A DNA stretch of 64,000 nucleotides from Cryptomeria japonica (Eukaryota; Streptophyta; Pinopsida; Cupressales; Cupressaceae), in the NCBI RefSeq assembly GCF_030272615.1, contig NC_081410.1, positions 224,677,415-224,741,414 of the forward strand. Direction: 5' to 3'. This document shows positions 1 through 11,353 of the stretch, piece by piece. The notes under the pieces are model-generated. The model had not been told where the DNA came from. It did not search any database and saw only the letters and a list, made by a program, of their open reading frames with translations. Numbering within the stretch: the first letter of the stretch is position 1; every line of letters begins with the position of its first letter. The position numbers and the translations under genes are program-made.

Positions 1-87
1 AGTTATACCTGCAATGCATTAACACAGAGTGTTGATGCTTTTGTTCCTCATAATAGAGTAGCCTCCACAGTTGAAAGTTCAGAATCT

Positions 88-1497
88 TTGCTGAAAGATT
101 TACAAAAGAAATTGAAAATCACAAACACTGGCATAGATGGCTACAAAATAGAGCCTATACTCTCACTAATGTCTCTTCCTCCACCACCAAGACAGTCGGG
201 AAAACCATCAAAGGTTATGAAGCCACAAATATCAGCTCCAAAAGTCATTTATGATGGTGTCTTTATACAGTCCTCTACTTCTCTTGCAAGCGAAATAGAA
301 GAAGATGATGTTCTCAAATCACTTTTCAAAGAAGACAGTGCAAATGAAGAAATATGACATTGTGAGATTTCTCTGACACAATATGGTCCAGGCTATAAGA
401 TGCTTCAACGCATGGGATATTCAGGTACTGGTCCTTTAGGAAAACGTCAAAAAGGTATTGTTGACCCTATTCAGTTACAAACTAAATCTGCCAATGATAA
501 AGTTGGACTAGAATATGATCCAAGAAAGAAATCAGATCAGAAACACACGTCCCACAATCAACGTAAGTGGAAGAAAAAGGTACTACCTTTAACAACACAA
601 GAAATTAATACTCAAGAAACTTAGGAAGAGTGTGATAATGAACAAAAAGAATTGCCCACCCAGAAAGAGGAAACAGATGGTAATCAAGTTCTAGTTATAT
701 CAGCTATAGTATCACAGGAAGTAGAAGTCCTAGAGGATATGAGAGATGAAGTCTACAGGATTAGAGAATTGTTTGCACCACTAAAAGTTCTAGTCACATA
801 TACTAGCAGACAACAAGTAGATGATTCAAAAACTGATTCAAATGAATATGAATGGGGTCCTGACCATCTCTCAGATACATATACTACAGAAACCCCTAAA
901 GAATCTAGTGATATCACAGATGATGCACAAGAGCTGATACGCCTAAAAATGCAAAAGGAAATGAAAGAAATCAGACTAAAAAGACAAGAAGACTATGAGC
1001 GATAGCTAGAGAAAGAACGAACACAAGCAATTTCTTCACCTACCAATGCTCCTAATGAGATAAGACAAATCAGGTATATAAATACAAAAAAAGAACTAGA
1101 AGCTATAGAAATAGAGCCAGTCATCAGTCCAAAGGAAGCTGAGTGGAAGAGACAACATAGATTAATAGAACCATCAAAGTCATGTCCACAAGTGTGTCAA
1201 ATACAAGCAATCAATGAACCAAATCACAAAGGAACTTGCAGCATCAAAGATGTGGGTGTTGATACTATATGTACTTTTACTAAGCCACTTGAAGATTCGT
1301 CAGCAACTTCATCCTATGACTCTGATGACTCGGACAGGAGCTCTATTTATAACAACAACTATTCAACAACGCATTATGACTACTCTGTCATGAATGATGA
1401 GATATTGTCTATTGTCACATCACGGTACGTAGTCCAATCTGAAGTAGGTGATGACACTAGAAGTAGGTCGGTTGGGTTAGGTCCAATAAATATGTAA
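88..1497 (+). pseudogene. Gypsy polyprotein segment with G-patch motif (broken)
   Basis: One reading frame runs through this stretch with in-frame stops at 355-357 (TGA), 622-624 (TAG) and 1003-1005 (TAG). Around 385-470 it encodes GPGYKMLQRMGYSGTGPLG, a good match to the glycine-rich G-patch, an RNA-binding motif found in some plant gypsy polyproteins. The rest is acidic and rich in Ser, Thr, Glu and Lys, with no other domain recognised; a protease would be expected nearby but I cannot point to a D-T-G site. A frameshift near 1500 moves coding into the frame used by the reverse transcriptase. Because the frame stays open apart from point stops, this is a decayed gene rather than chance. Confidence 0.65.
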
Positions 1498-1519
1498 CAT
1501 AAATTTCGATAATCATGTC

Positions 1520-3202
1520 GTGACTCTTCCTGTTCTCGACACACATACGCAAGGTAGTCTTCTGGAACGTGACTGGTTGGTCCAAGGCCATGATGATAGT
1601 ACCACGAACTCCCTTGAGCCTGTTCCAACCTTATCCTTAATACATCCTGAACTGATTGATTGTACTCTTTATAACCAAACCTTGAATGTACCTACTTTTT
1701 CCAATGACTATACGTTAGCCTATTATCTCAATGCAGTTGAATCCATGTACTCTTCCACCAATGAACAAAGTGAAAACATGACAGAAATAGATATCAAGTA
1801 TCTTAGTCGCAAAAATAAGAAAAATAAAAATGAAATATATGATGGCGAAAACCACGTTGTGGTGGTGTTAGACTTTAAAAAAGAGAAAATAAATGACGTA
1901 CCTAAGGGTGAAAACCTCTCTGATGCACCTGAAGGTGAGATACTTGATATACTGCCAAGTCATTTTCAGGAGAGATCTTCCATATTGATTGAACCAACTC
2001 AGCCAATGAACACTAGGAGTCAAGAGACACCACACATCATCCATTTAGCTCAATCACTATCAGCAGAAAAGTTAAAAGATTTCAACAACCTTTTTATAGA
2101 AAAGAAGATCAACTTTGCATGGACATACTCAGATATGCCAGGACTAGATCCTGATCTCATCATGCATCATCTCTCTATTACACCAGGAGTTAAACCAGTC
2201 AAGCAAAAACTCTGTAAGATGCATCCTCATGTGGCACTCCTAGCCAAGGCTGAACTAGAGAAATTGCTAAAAGATGGATTTATCAGAGCTATAGACTACG
2301 CAGAATGGATATCAAACATAGTACCTGTATCAAAGGTAGACAAATCTATTAGGGTTTGCACAGACTTCAGGGATCTCAACAAAGCATGTCTGAAAGACGA
2401 TTTTCCATTGCCCAATATTGACATGATAGTAGCTATGACTGTTGGACATGAGATGTGTTCATTAATGGATGGATTCTCTGGTTACAATCAGATCAAGATA
2501 GCACCTAAAGATCAAGAAAAGACAGCTTTCACGTGTGCATGGGGAACCTTCTGTTGGAATGTTATGCCATTTGGGCTAAATAACGCAGGAGCAACTTAGC
2601 AAAGAGCGGTAACCACTATCTTCTACGATATGATACATAAAAACATGGAAGATTATGTTGATGACACCCTGGTAAAAACCATGAAGAGAACTACGCATAT
2701 TCAAGAACTACGCCTCATACTAGATAGAATGGAAAGATTCAAGCTCCGGTTAAATCCTAAAAAGTGCGCATTTGGGGTCACGTCAGGAAAATTGCTTGGT
2801 TACATAATTTCAAAAAAAGGAATTGAGGTTGACCCTAAAAAGGTCCAAGCTATAATGGAAATGCCTCCACCCAAGAATATCAGTCAAATGAGAAGTTTGC
2901 AGGGTCATCTTCAGTCAATAAGGTGTTTTATATCTTAGCTAACAGACAAATCTCAACCCTTCATGAAGGTATTAAGGAAAGGAATTCAATACAACTGGAA
3001 TAAAGATTGTGAACAACATTTACAACAAATCAAAGAATATCTTTCTAATCCACCCATATTAATGCCACTGATTCAAGGTAAGCCACTAATCCCGTACATA
3101 TCAGCTATAGATACTTCACTGGAGGCACTTCTGGCACAACAAGATGACAAAAAAAAAATAACGAGCTATCTATTACATCAGCAGAACATTGGTGTCATAT
3201 GA
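1520..3202 (+). pseudogene. pol: Gypsy reverse transcriptase and start of RNase H (broken)
   Basis: The frame encodes Ty3-gypsy reverse transcriptase, which copies element RNA into DNA. Recognisable blocks are the VCTDFRDLNKAC region near 2355, LMDGFSGYNQI near 2461, the WGTFCWNVMPFGL block near 2540 and the catalytic YVDD at 2654-2665. The thumb and connection (KKCAFGVTSGKLLGYIIS) follows at about 2760. In-frame stops occur at 2597-2599 (TAG, just before QRA of the fingers/palm) and 2936-2938 (TAG). From about 2963 a classical RNase H-like segment begins (YNWNKDCEQ... then LIPYISAIDTSLEALLAQ) and is lost in a stop and frameshift near 3200. The family is clear; the copy is dead. Confidence 0.9.
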
Positions 3203-3272
3203 AATTAACTACACTATAATAGAGAAAGCATGCTTCGCATTGGTCTTTGCATCATAAAAATTAAGGCACTAT

Positions 3273-3916
3273 ATGTTAGCACACTCCATTAAGCTGGTTA
3301 CCAAGATTGATCTGCTCAAATATCTTCTCAGTAAAGTAATGCTTACAGGGAGATTGGCCAAATGGGTCATGGATCTTATAGAATTTGATATTGAATATGT
3401 GGAACATAAAGCCATCAAAGGACAGGTTATTTCAAACCAACTTACTGAGACTCCACTTGAAGAGAGTCAACCTTTGCATATAGAATTCCTAGATGAGTCA
3501 ATCATGCACCTTACTGAACAATCATGGAAGACGTTCTTTGATGGGTCTTTCACTCAACATGGTTCTAGTGCTGGAATACTTTTTATTACTCCTCAAAAAT
3601 ACTCATTCCCAAAATCTTACAAAATTCTCTTCCCTTGCACAAACAACATTGCAGAATATGAAGCTTTGGTAAATGGGATCAAGCTAGCCATCGAGTGGAA
3701 GATTGTTGAATTACACATCTATGGAGATTCTTAACTCATTATCAACCAAATCAATGATCTATGTGAGACAAGAGACGAGAAACTGATTCCTTATAAGAGA
3801 ATGGTGGATGATCTCAAGAAATAATTTGCCTTCATATCATTTCAGTAGATCCCCGAAATAGCAAATAGAGCAATGGATGCAATGGCCACTTTGGCATCTA
3901 TACCACAGCTATAGGA
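3273..3916 (+). pseudogene. RNase H tail plus second, archaeal-type RNase H domain (broken)
   Basis: After a frameshift near 3200 the ORF at 3273-3734 first covers the end of the standard RNase H/connection region (LAKWVMDLIEFDIEYVEHKA). At about 3525 it enters a new RNase H-like fold: WKTFFDGSF (first acidic residue), then NNIAEYEALVNGIKLA (catalytic Glu) and HIYGDS (Asp). A stop follows at 3732-3734, and the frame continues as a relic to about 3916, with an RAMDAMATLA tail. Two RNase H domains in tandem are the known hallmark of Tat-lineage gypsy elements, where the second resembles archaeal/cellular RNase H. Domain assignment comes from motif order; lineage is inference. Confidence 0.7.
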
Positions 3917-4179
3917 GTCTAATTTTTGCTTTGAATTCCTAGTGGAAGAGTTACATTACTCTGCCTATGATTCCCTCGAATCACAGATGGTCTGTTCTAT
4001 TATTGGACATGACTCATCTCATTATAGCCAAATTTACTCTTACTTGTGAGACCAAGTTGTCCCTGCTAATCTTTCTTGAAATGAAAAAAGGAACCTAATC
4101 TGAAACACATCATGGTACGTCATCATTGCTAACGACCTATTCAAGCGAGGTTTAGATAATACTTTGCTTAGATGTCTAG

Positions 4180-5275
4180 AAACTGAAGACTCCCAATGTG
4201 CATTATCTGAGGTTCATGAAGGTGTTTGTGGATCCCATTCGAATGGTCTAACTTTAGCACGAAAACTACTAAGGGTTGGCTACTACTAGCCAGACATGGA
4301 GAAAGAAGCTATAAGATTTACTAAAACCTATGAAAAGTGTCAACTGCATGGGCGCCTTATCCATGCTCCAGCAAGGGATCTCATACCCTTTGTGACACAC
4401 TGGCCCTTCCAAAGTGGGCATTTGATCTGATTGGCCAAATATATCTTGCATCATCTAATGGACACAAATTTATTATCACTGCCATTGAGTACTTCACTAA
4501 GTGGGTAGAAGCGGTTACGCTCATCAAGGCAACCGACAAATAAGTAGCTCTCTTTATTCTTAATTATATCATCTGCACGTATGGTATACCTTCATCAATT
4601 ATAATAGACAATGGAGGACAGCTTAAGAACAAAGATCTAGATGAACTCTGTGAGAAATTCAAAATAAAACAACACTGGTCATCAATATATTACCCTCAAG
4701 GTAATGGACAAGCAAAGACATCTAACAAAAACTTACTGACTATCTTGCATAGAACAGTGAACAAATCCGGGAAGGATTGGCATCTACAGCTCAATCCTGC
4801 ATTATGGGCTTATAGAACAAGTATCATAACACCTACTGGGGCTACACCTTTCTCTTTGGTGTATGGGTCCGAAGCAGTATTACCTATTGAAGTAGAAATA
4901 TCATCTCGAAGAGTTTCCTTGCAAGGTCTTGTTACTGATGAAGACTATAGAATATCTAGATTGCAAGAGCTCGAATTGCTAGATGAGCATCGACAAGTGG
5001 TGTTTGATCACCTTAGACTGTACTAAAAGAGAATGTCCAGAGGATATAACAAAAAGGTTCGACACCGAGAATTTCAGGTTGGTGACCTAGTTCTAAGAGA
5101 AAATCCTAAAAATCAACAGTTTCAAGACAGCAAAGGGAAGTTCGAACCCAACTGGCTGGGTCCCTATATCATTACTGCGACTTTTGGCTCTAGTGCCTAT
5201 CAACTCTCAACATCAGAAGGAGAACAGCTCTGCGAATTGATCAACACCATCCATCTGAACAAATTATTCACCTAA
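4180..5275 (+). pseudogene. int: Gypsy integrase (broken, catalytic Glu replaced by Lys)
   Basis: A zinc-binding HHCC-like region (VHEGVCGSH at 4212-4240, then YEKCQLHG near 4335) is followed by the D-D-E core. The first Asp lies in WAFDLIG near 4405 and the second in IIDNGGQ near 4600. The third position reads GNGQAK, with Lys at 4715-4717 where integrases have Glu. The C-terminal part (4745-5275) has the usual RGYNKKVRHREFQVGDLVL and WLGPYIITATFGSSAYQL blocks and ends LNTIHLNKLFT-like at 5275. No chromodomain is seen. Stops occur at 4541-4543 and 5024-5026 and there is an upstream stop in the HHCC region. The missing acid alone would abolish strand transfer. Confidence 0.88.
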
Positions 5276-5305
5276 ATATTCTCTTCTCTAGTAACCTATA
5301 CGGCT

Positions 5306-5475
5306 AAAAAAGTCCTGAAAAAAAAATCATAAAAGTCAGAAAAAGTCTTGAAAAAATCCTAAAAATTAGAAAAAGTCCTAAAAAAATCATAAAAATCATA
5401 AAATGTCCTGAAGAAATCCTAAAAAATCAGAAAAAGTCCTGAAGAAAAGAAAAAAAAAAAGAAAAAAAAAAAGTG
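5306..5475 (+). repeat. A-rich minisatellite and poly-A tract after integrase
   Basis: About eight imperfect copies of a 17-21 bp unit resembling AAAAAGTCCTGAAAAAATC are followed by a near-pure A tract (5443-5472). Next comes a conserved-looking stretch at 5490-5580 (TGGTGAAAACCTGGTAAAC twice). Such purine-rich blocks just after integrase are common in Tat-type gypsy elements. Function unknown. Confidence 0.7.
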
Positions 5476-6990
5476 AAAAAGAGAGAAAATGCCTTGGTGA
5501 AAACCTGGTAAACAGGCACCTTGGTAAAAAAATATATGAATCTCTGCCAAGCAGGTGAAAACCTAGTAAACTTGTACTCAAGCGCTCCATCTATCAATTC
5601 AACGTTGGCATTTTCTGCTTTCATGCATCTTTTGCTTTCGCTTGTACATATTTTAGTCACTCTTGTGGCATCCTAGTTCGTTGGAACCTTCATGGCTTGA
5701 AACCGATCAATGTCCTAGTCTTAGGTTAATCGCCAGAGCACATTACATGTCCTAAGAAATATCAACCAAGTCAACTTTACGTCAGTGAAACCTGGTCATT
5801 CACTCCGAGTCAATTACTTGTCTCCTAACTACTGCAGAGTTTTATCACTGAGCTAACAAGGAAAACAACATACCGGAAAACAATCACTAAACAGTTTGAG
5901 CTATGAATGAAAATTTTCTTTTTGTGTTGTCTTTTATATTGGTTTTTGATTATTATCCCTCTGAGTAACTCGAGGAAGTCTATCTTGACTAAGGGGAGCA
6001 AGGATTGGGGGCATAATATCTTCTTTGTTTTCTGCTTGAAGGAATGATCCTAATGATCTGGAAACATCTAAATTAGTTGGGTGTCTATGATAAGAGCCTT
6101 CACATCAAGGTGAAATCACCTCACATACCTCGACTCTGCTTATTTGAATGCTACAGGGAGGCTCCCATCATTTCTTTGTCTGTTTTGAAGGAATTTCTTT
6201 CTTGTGCAATCCAAATCCCTGCGAAATCTGTCTAAGGATATGAATGAAAAAAGGATCATTGCGAACAAGATAATTAATATTGCACATGCAAAGAAAGGAA
6301 CTCTCCTCTGCCTGCTATAATTATACAATGCTCAATGATGAAAATTAAGCTGTTCAAATCCAGTGACTAGGTTTAGGTTGCATTTTGCATCTCATCTTGC
6401 ATTTCATTCTGCATTTTGTGAATTTAGAGTGATTTGGGCATAATAACAATGATCTCTTGATTTTCTGAATGAGAGTTGGAAGCTTCATCATTTCTTAGCT
6501 AAGTGGTCTCTTTTCATCATTTCTCCGATCGAGTACTTGTGTTTTGAGATGTCTAGCTGCATCCATGAGCATCTAATGTATATCCATACATTTCATTTTA
6601 TACTCATTTACATTCATCTTATTGCATAGAAAAATGACAGATTTTGCATTACTCATTTGCATTCATCTTATTGCATAGAAAAATGAAAAAAAAAATGCAT
6701 TACTCATTTACATTCATCTATTTGCATATGAAAAGAAAGAAAAATAGACATCAATGATCATTTGCATTACATACATCCATGCCAGAAAGAAATGCATACA
6801 TGTAGAATAAAGCATATAGAAAACATCTCAAAAATTGAATCAACACAAGTACAATGAAGTCAAATCGGATCTCGTATGTATATCATATCAAGTCTAAGAG
6901 TACAAAATGATGTCCAATGACATGTACAAACTCCCATCAGAGCAAGAATCATATCGGCTACAAAAAAATGGGTGTGTCTACAAAAAAAAA
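5476..6990 (+). other. Non-coding interior of element A
   Basis: No supported gene. The stretch holds the duplicated TGGTGAAAACCTGGTAAAC motif near 5500-5570 and a 49-51 bp tandem repeat (6602-6740, listed separately). Short ORFs here lack any recognisable domain. It lies between pol and the antisense PMD ORF and is probably internal untranslated sequence of element A. Confidence 0.5.
6602..6740. repeat. Tandem repeat, about 50 bp, three copies
   Basis: Copies start at 6602, 6651 and 6702, each beginning ACTCATTTRCATTCATCTTAT, followed by TTGCATAGAAAAATGA and an A-rich end. The third copy is partial. Shorter GCATTT motifs before it (6380-6420) look related. Confidence 0.75.
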
Positions 6991-8239
6991 TATATCCCAG
7001 CTACAAAAGAAATATCTAGCTAGTACCCTCTCCCTCATCGCTAGGTGGAGGAGGAGGAGCCTAATGCCCGGGATCCTGACGAGGTGCCTGAGCTCCCTCT
7101 GACCATGCCATATACTACGAGTAGAGTATCACCTGCTGTGCAACAGGAACTCCAACACTATATGCTGCAACATAATAGGTTGCCCTACTAGTCTGGTGAA
7201 GGACCTCTTGTCGCAAGGGCTATATCTCTACTCTCATCTCTGCTCTCAGTGCTATGATCTAGAGATCACACGCGACCCTTACCTCGGCAAGGTGTCGATC
7301 TCACTCTGCCAACTAAGTCTAAGCCACTATCAACTGTGACTGCAGCTCGGCAAGATGTGCCCTCATTGACCGCCCTGCATCCATCCCCTGCTCTCTTGCA
7401 GGCTCCTCTCCTCTACCTCTAGCTCCACCCTGCTCCTCTCTCTATTGTCGCACCTGTCTTAGTACTACTCACTCCTCCTCAATCCAGCCCAATCTCACAC
7501 CCACATGCCCTAGGGATCCGCCCTCACCCCTTTGTTGTCCAACCCCAACTGGAACCCTGCTGCTGCTAGCACCAGGATCACCATCTGCCTGCCTCGAAGC
7601 CTCAACTCTCTGTCCCTATCCCTGCCTCTAGCCCTGCCTTTGGCCCTGTCCCTATCTCTGTGTTAGTGCAGGGGCATCATCCTCAATATGAAGAGCCTAC
7701 TCTACTGGATCTATGAATCGAGGGAATGGATGTTGTTGAAACCAATCCCTGAACTGGGGCGATACCCCTGCATCCACCACATCATCCATATAGTCCCATC
7801 TAAGTCATTGGAGACCTGTCAACTCCTGCATAGCTAAGGCATAGGATAACCATGGTGACCATCCCTATCTCTCCTCATCTGCATAACGCGCATAAGTTGT
7901 ATACTCCTAGGATATCCCCTACAGATGGCCATACTGCCTCATCACTCGTGAAATGACAAATCGCTCAACAATAGTTTGTGACCTCCCGATGAGAGGGTGT
8001 GTAACAAAAAGGTCCATGTGCACCAACTACTAGTTGTCCCACGACTCTAAGCCCCTATATGGTCTCCATACTATGGCTATCAGGTCAACAAACTACCATC
8101 TCCAAGAATCTGTCTGGCCCAGATGGGGCTGAGTGATATAACTAGCATACCTGTATATGATTGGCTGCCCAAGCTCTCTACTATCATCTACCACCGGCCG
8201 ACAAATGAGAAGGTTCTCCCAAGCCCAAACCTGTAGGAT
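6990..8239 (-). pseudogene. Plant mobile domain (PMD) ORF, C-terminal part, antisense inside element A
   Basis: On the minus strand the sequence continues the PMD ORF that begins at 15161, directly across the element B insertion. Just inside the junction it reads LQVWAWENLL (8230-8200), a hallmark PMD block, then IAIVWRPYRGLESW near 8060 and IVERFVISRVMRQYG near 7950-7910, as in MAIN-type plant mobile domains. Stops interrupt it (for example near 8095, 8030 and 7900). From about 7700 down to 6990 the frame becomes Arg/Gly/Ser/Pro-rich low-complexity sequence without a domain. PMDs are found both in host genes and in plant transposons; here the gypsy context suggests a transposon-carried antisense gene. 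The lower limit is approximate. Confidence 0.7.
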
Positions 8240-8244
8240 ATATA

Positions 8245-9383
8245 TGTTACTACTTATCAAGTTGCCATTATTTTTTATATCCAAAGTCATACTATATACT
8301 CTAGTCGGCTAACACTACCGAATCATGCAGTCAATATACACAGAGAAGTCGATATGCACAATCTAGTCGGTTATAGAAGAAAGCAGTCATAGAATGCAGT
8401 ATACACCGAGTTGTCTACCGAGTATCTTTTCATGTCTACTGAGCAGCAAATATGACACACCGAGTTGATATACACCGAGTGAAACATGTTACTAGATTCA
8501 TTGAACCTAGACGTGCATATGAAAACGTATTACAAGATTGAGGCACATCTAACCGTTATCACATTGGAAATTGCACTAGAAGATTGTGTATGATTTCGAG
8601 GTCATCTAACCAATGAAATATTTTACATGGTTACAAATCGTGTTTGTAAGATCGAAGAAATGAATTGGATCACTGTCTTAGGAGATCTATTTATACAGCA
8701 TGAGTTAAGGGTGTATGTATGAGAAAAAGAAGACTATTACAGAGACACAGAGGTCACCAAGAAGGTTTTCAGAGAACAGTCGAAGAACAGAGTAAATAGA
8801 AGGGTTTACCAAGTTACTGTATGGGTTACCGAGGTATGCTAGAAGCAAGGTAATCTATTCAGAGCATATAGAATCTGCTATAACATTTCAGATGTAAACT
8901 TGCAAATATTTGTAATGATTTTACTCTAATATTGTGAAGTTGAAAGAGAAACCTTCAACAGGGTAAAAGACTCTAATCAAGTCTATAAATTGTAAAGCCT
9001 CTAACCAGGTGCAGCATTTAGATTAAGTGTTGTAAAATCCTTTAGCAATGTAGATCTAATAGATCTTGTTACTCCTAATAGGGTAAGCTATAAGAAATAG
9101 CTAATATGTAGCTCTAACCGAGCACTCTTTATTATTGCAGTAGTGAAGTTGTGGGTGCCATCTCCACTACAGTTTTTCTCTCTAACCAAGAGTTTCTGCG
9201 TAACCAAAATATGTGTTATGGAGTGAATCATGTATGATTTTTATCTATTTGTTTTAGCTTTATTTTATGTTACTGCACTATTTAGTTTATGCATAACTGT
9301 AAAGTTATTATTCAAGAAATTTTTTGGAGTACTGATTCACCCCTCCTCTCTCAGTACATTAGCTTTCCATATTGGGCCTAACA
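8245..9383 (+). repeat. Element B 5' LTR
   Basis: Begins TGTTACTACTTATCAAG and ends GGGCCTAACA. It aligns along its whole length with 13376-14516, with scattered substitutions. Near its 3' end is GATTCACCCC...TCTCAG, a motif also found near the LTR ends of the copia elements in this window. Confidence 0.95.
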
Positions 9384-9385
9384 AT

Positions 9386-9397
9386 TGGTATCAGAGC
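9386..9397 (+). promoter_or_regulatory. Primer binding site of element B (initiator Met tRNA)
   Basis: TGGTATCAGAGC lies two bases after the 5' LTR. It is complementary to the 3' end of plant initiator methionine tRNA, the usual primer for minus-strand synthesis in copia-type elements. Confidence 0.92.
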
Positions 9398-9445
9398 TTC
9401 AATCTTGAAAAAGAGTTTAACTGCCTAAAGAGAAAGATCTTATCA

Positions 9446-10717
9446 ATGGAAGGCTATAAACAATCTCGGAGGATTGTGTATCTGCAAGCAGAGCTGGATC
9501 ATGCTAATCAAGTGATTGCAGACATGCAAAAACAGATGCAAAAATCTCTGAAAGTAAGAAGAAGATTATCTGATGATTTGCAGGATTCTCAAGAGTTAGT
9601 GGAACTAATTGAGACATCATCTGAGAATAGTATATCTGAAGAGACTAAAGAAATGATTGGAGTATTGAAAGAAAAGAACAAAGCATTGGCTGATCAACTA
9701 AAAGAAATGAAAAGAGAACATGAATATTTCAGCACACAAATGACTGAAAATCTTGATGCATTGAGAACAGCTGAGGATAAAGAAAGAGATCTAGAAAGAG
9801 AGAAACAACAACTTGAAGCCTTAGTATCTGATAAAAATGATGAAATCACAAGGATTACTAGGATTCAACAAAATATGACAGATCAACTAGGTTATGCACA
9901 TCATGAAGCAATTCTGAAGAATGATGAAAATCAAGCATTGAAATTTGAAGTATCAAGGTTGACTGATGAACTTGAAACAGAGAAGAAATCCAAAGAAACA
10001 ATGAAGAAGAGTTATGAAGCATCAAAGATGTTGGATGAGCAACTGAATACAAGAAGACCCAACAAAGATGCAGGACTCGGTTACAAAGGAAAAGACTCTA
10101 CCGAGAAAGGAATTCATACTACCGAGAGAGGAGAATCATCAAAGCAAGCTAGAAACAGGAATAACATCAAAAGAAAGAAGCCTATTTGCTACTACTGTGG
10201 AAATCAATGTCATACTGCCAACATGTGCCAAATCAGAAAAGGTAAGCAACCGAATGTCACTAAGTCCAATGGTTATTGTTACAATTGCAATAAATATGGT
10301 CACACGTCTAATCAATGTAGGACAAATTCTATTAACAATTATCATAAGGCAAAATTCAAAGGGTTTTGTAGAAACTACAATAGATATGGACATAATACCG
10401 AGAAGTGTTGGTTTAAGCAAAAGAACTACATGTGGTCTGAACACCGAGAAAACACTAGAGGTTACCGAACTTACACAGATCCTAACCGACAATATGCAGC
10501 AGTACCATGGGATTACAATACAAGGATATGGTGTGAATGTTGTGGAAGATATGGACATATTAGTGCCAACTGTTTTATAAGGTTTGGAATGAACAACCAA
10601 AGATCATGGAGAAATCCTGGTATGGCATGTTTTCATTGTCACAAAGTTGGACACTTAGCTGGAGATTGCAGAGATCAACCTAGAGGAGACACTAAAGAAA
10701 TAAAAGGCAAATTATAG
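9446..10717 (+). CDS. gag: Element B ORF1: gag-like coiled-coil protein with five zinc knuckles
   Basis: The ATG at 9446 follows the primer site; the open frame extends upstream into the LTR but that part is not expected to be used. The intact protein is about 423 residues. Residues 5-200 are a long Glu/Lys/Leu-rich coiled coil. The C-terminal third holds zinc knuckles CYYCGNQCHTANMC, CYNCNKYGHTSNQC, CRNYNRYGHNTEKC (second Cys replaced by Tyr), CECCGRYGHISANC and CFHCHKVGHLAGDC. Zinc knuckles of this CX2CX4HX4C type bind RNA in retroelement nucleocapsids. The role is probably particle assembly and RNA packaging. The coiled-coil N-terminus is unlike the usual copia gag, so the assembly mode may differ. 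No frameshift is seen, so this ORF could still be translated. Confidence 0.88.
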   Translation: MEGYKQSRRIVYLQAELDHANQVIADMQKQMQKSLKVRRRLSDDLQDSQELVELIETSSENSISEETKEMIGVLKEKNKALADQLKEMKREHEYFSTQMTENLDALRTAEDKERDLEREKQQLEALVSDKNDEITRITRIQQNMTDQLGYAHHEAILKNDENQALKFEVSRLTDELETEKKSKETMKKSYEASKMLDEQLNTRRPNKDAGLGYKGKDSTEKGIHTTERGESSKQARNRNNIKRKKPICYYCGNQCHTANMCQIRKGKQPNVTKSNGYCYNCNKYGHTSNQCRTNSINNYHKAKFKGFCRNYNRYGHNTEKCWFKQKNYMWSEHRENTRGYRTYTDPNRQYAAVPWDYNTRIWCECCGRYGHISANCFIRFGMNNQRSWRNPGMACFHCHKVGHLAGDCRDQPRGDTKEIKGKL

Positions 10718-11353
10718 ATGATTTGGAAAAAGAAAGAAATTGTGTCAAATGAAGAAAGCACCTTACCTACCAAGTTAGGTGCACCTACTCCAAATTAATT
10801 GGTAATGGTATGAAGGGACTACATTCTCTGAAGGATAAAATCATAACAGTTCCTATTCTATTATGTACTAAATTCAAAATCTGCATAGTTAAGATGCATT
10901 AGTAAGTTTGAAGTTCTATCAAAGTCTTTTGAAGCACTTTACAGGAAACCTGTCAAGTCGGTGAATACAGGAAGCCTGTCGAGTCGGTAAATGAAGGAAG
11001 CTTGGTTACTCAGTTAAAAAAAAAGGAGAGTAAATCGGTTAAAAAGGAACCGAGTGCATTTAATGTTTTTGACCTAACCCACACGGAGCCCGATAAGGTA
11101 TTTTGTGTACTTAAAAGCATTTTCGCGGTCATTTTCATTCACCAAGTTTTCGAAAGAGAAGAGCAGAGCGATTCCAAGGCGATCAAAACCTCATTCAAAA
11201 GCAAATCCAAGGTATTTACATCAAATCTCAACATATTGTTAAGCTGGTTTACCGATCTTATCTTGTTGCCATTATTTGCTAAGTTTAAAGCATCTGTCAT
11301 TTGAAATTTTGAAACCCTAAGGACTCTTTACTAGTTTATACCTGAAATCTTAA
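10718..11353 (+). other. Element B interior between ORF1 and ORF2
   Basis: No supported gene. The motif GAGTCGGT or AAGTCGGT recurs (10950-11000). A short frame at 11002-11304 shows no domain. It probably acts as spacer or leader for ORF2. Confidence 0.45.

Noticed and set aside
5396-5660. Phe-rich minus-strand ORFs that look like membrane proteins
   Set aside because: They are the reverse of an A-rich minisatellite and poly-A tract.
9230-9445. Gag start at 9230 with a hydrophobic, membrane-like N-terminus
   Set aside because: This part lies in the LTR and primer site, and the same hydrophobic frame is repeated in the 3' LTR at 14363; translation should start at 9446.
10068-10600. Long frames on both strands overlapping gag of element B
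   Set aside because: They are out-of-frame shadows of the zinc-knuckle coding sequence.
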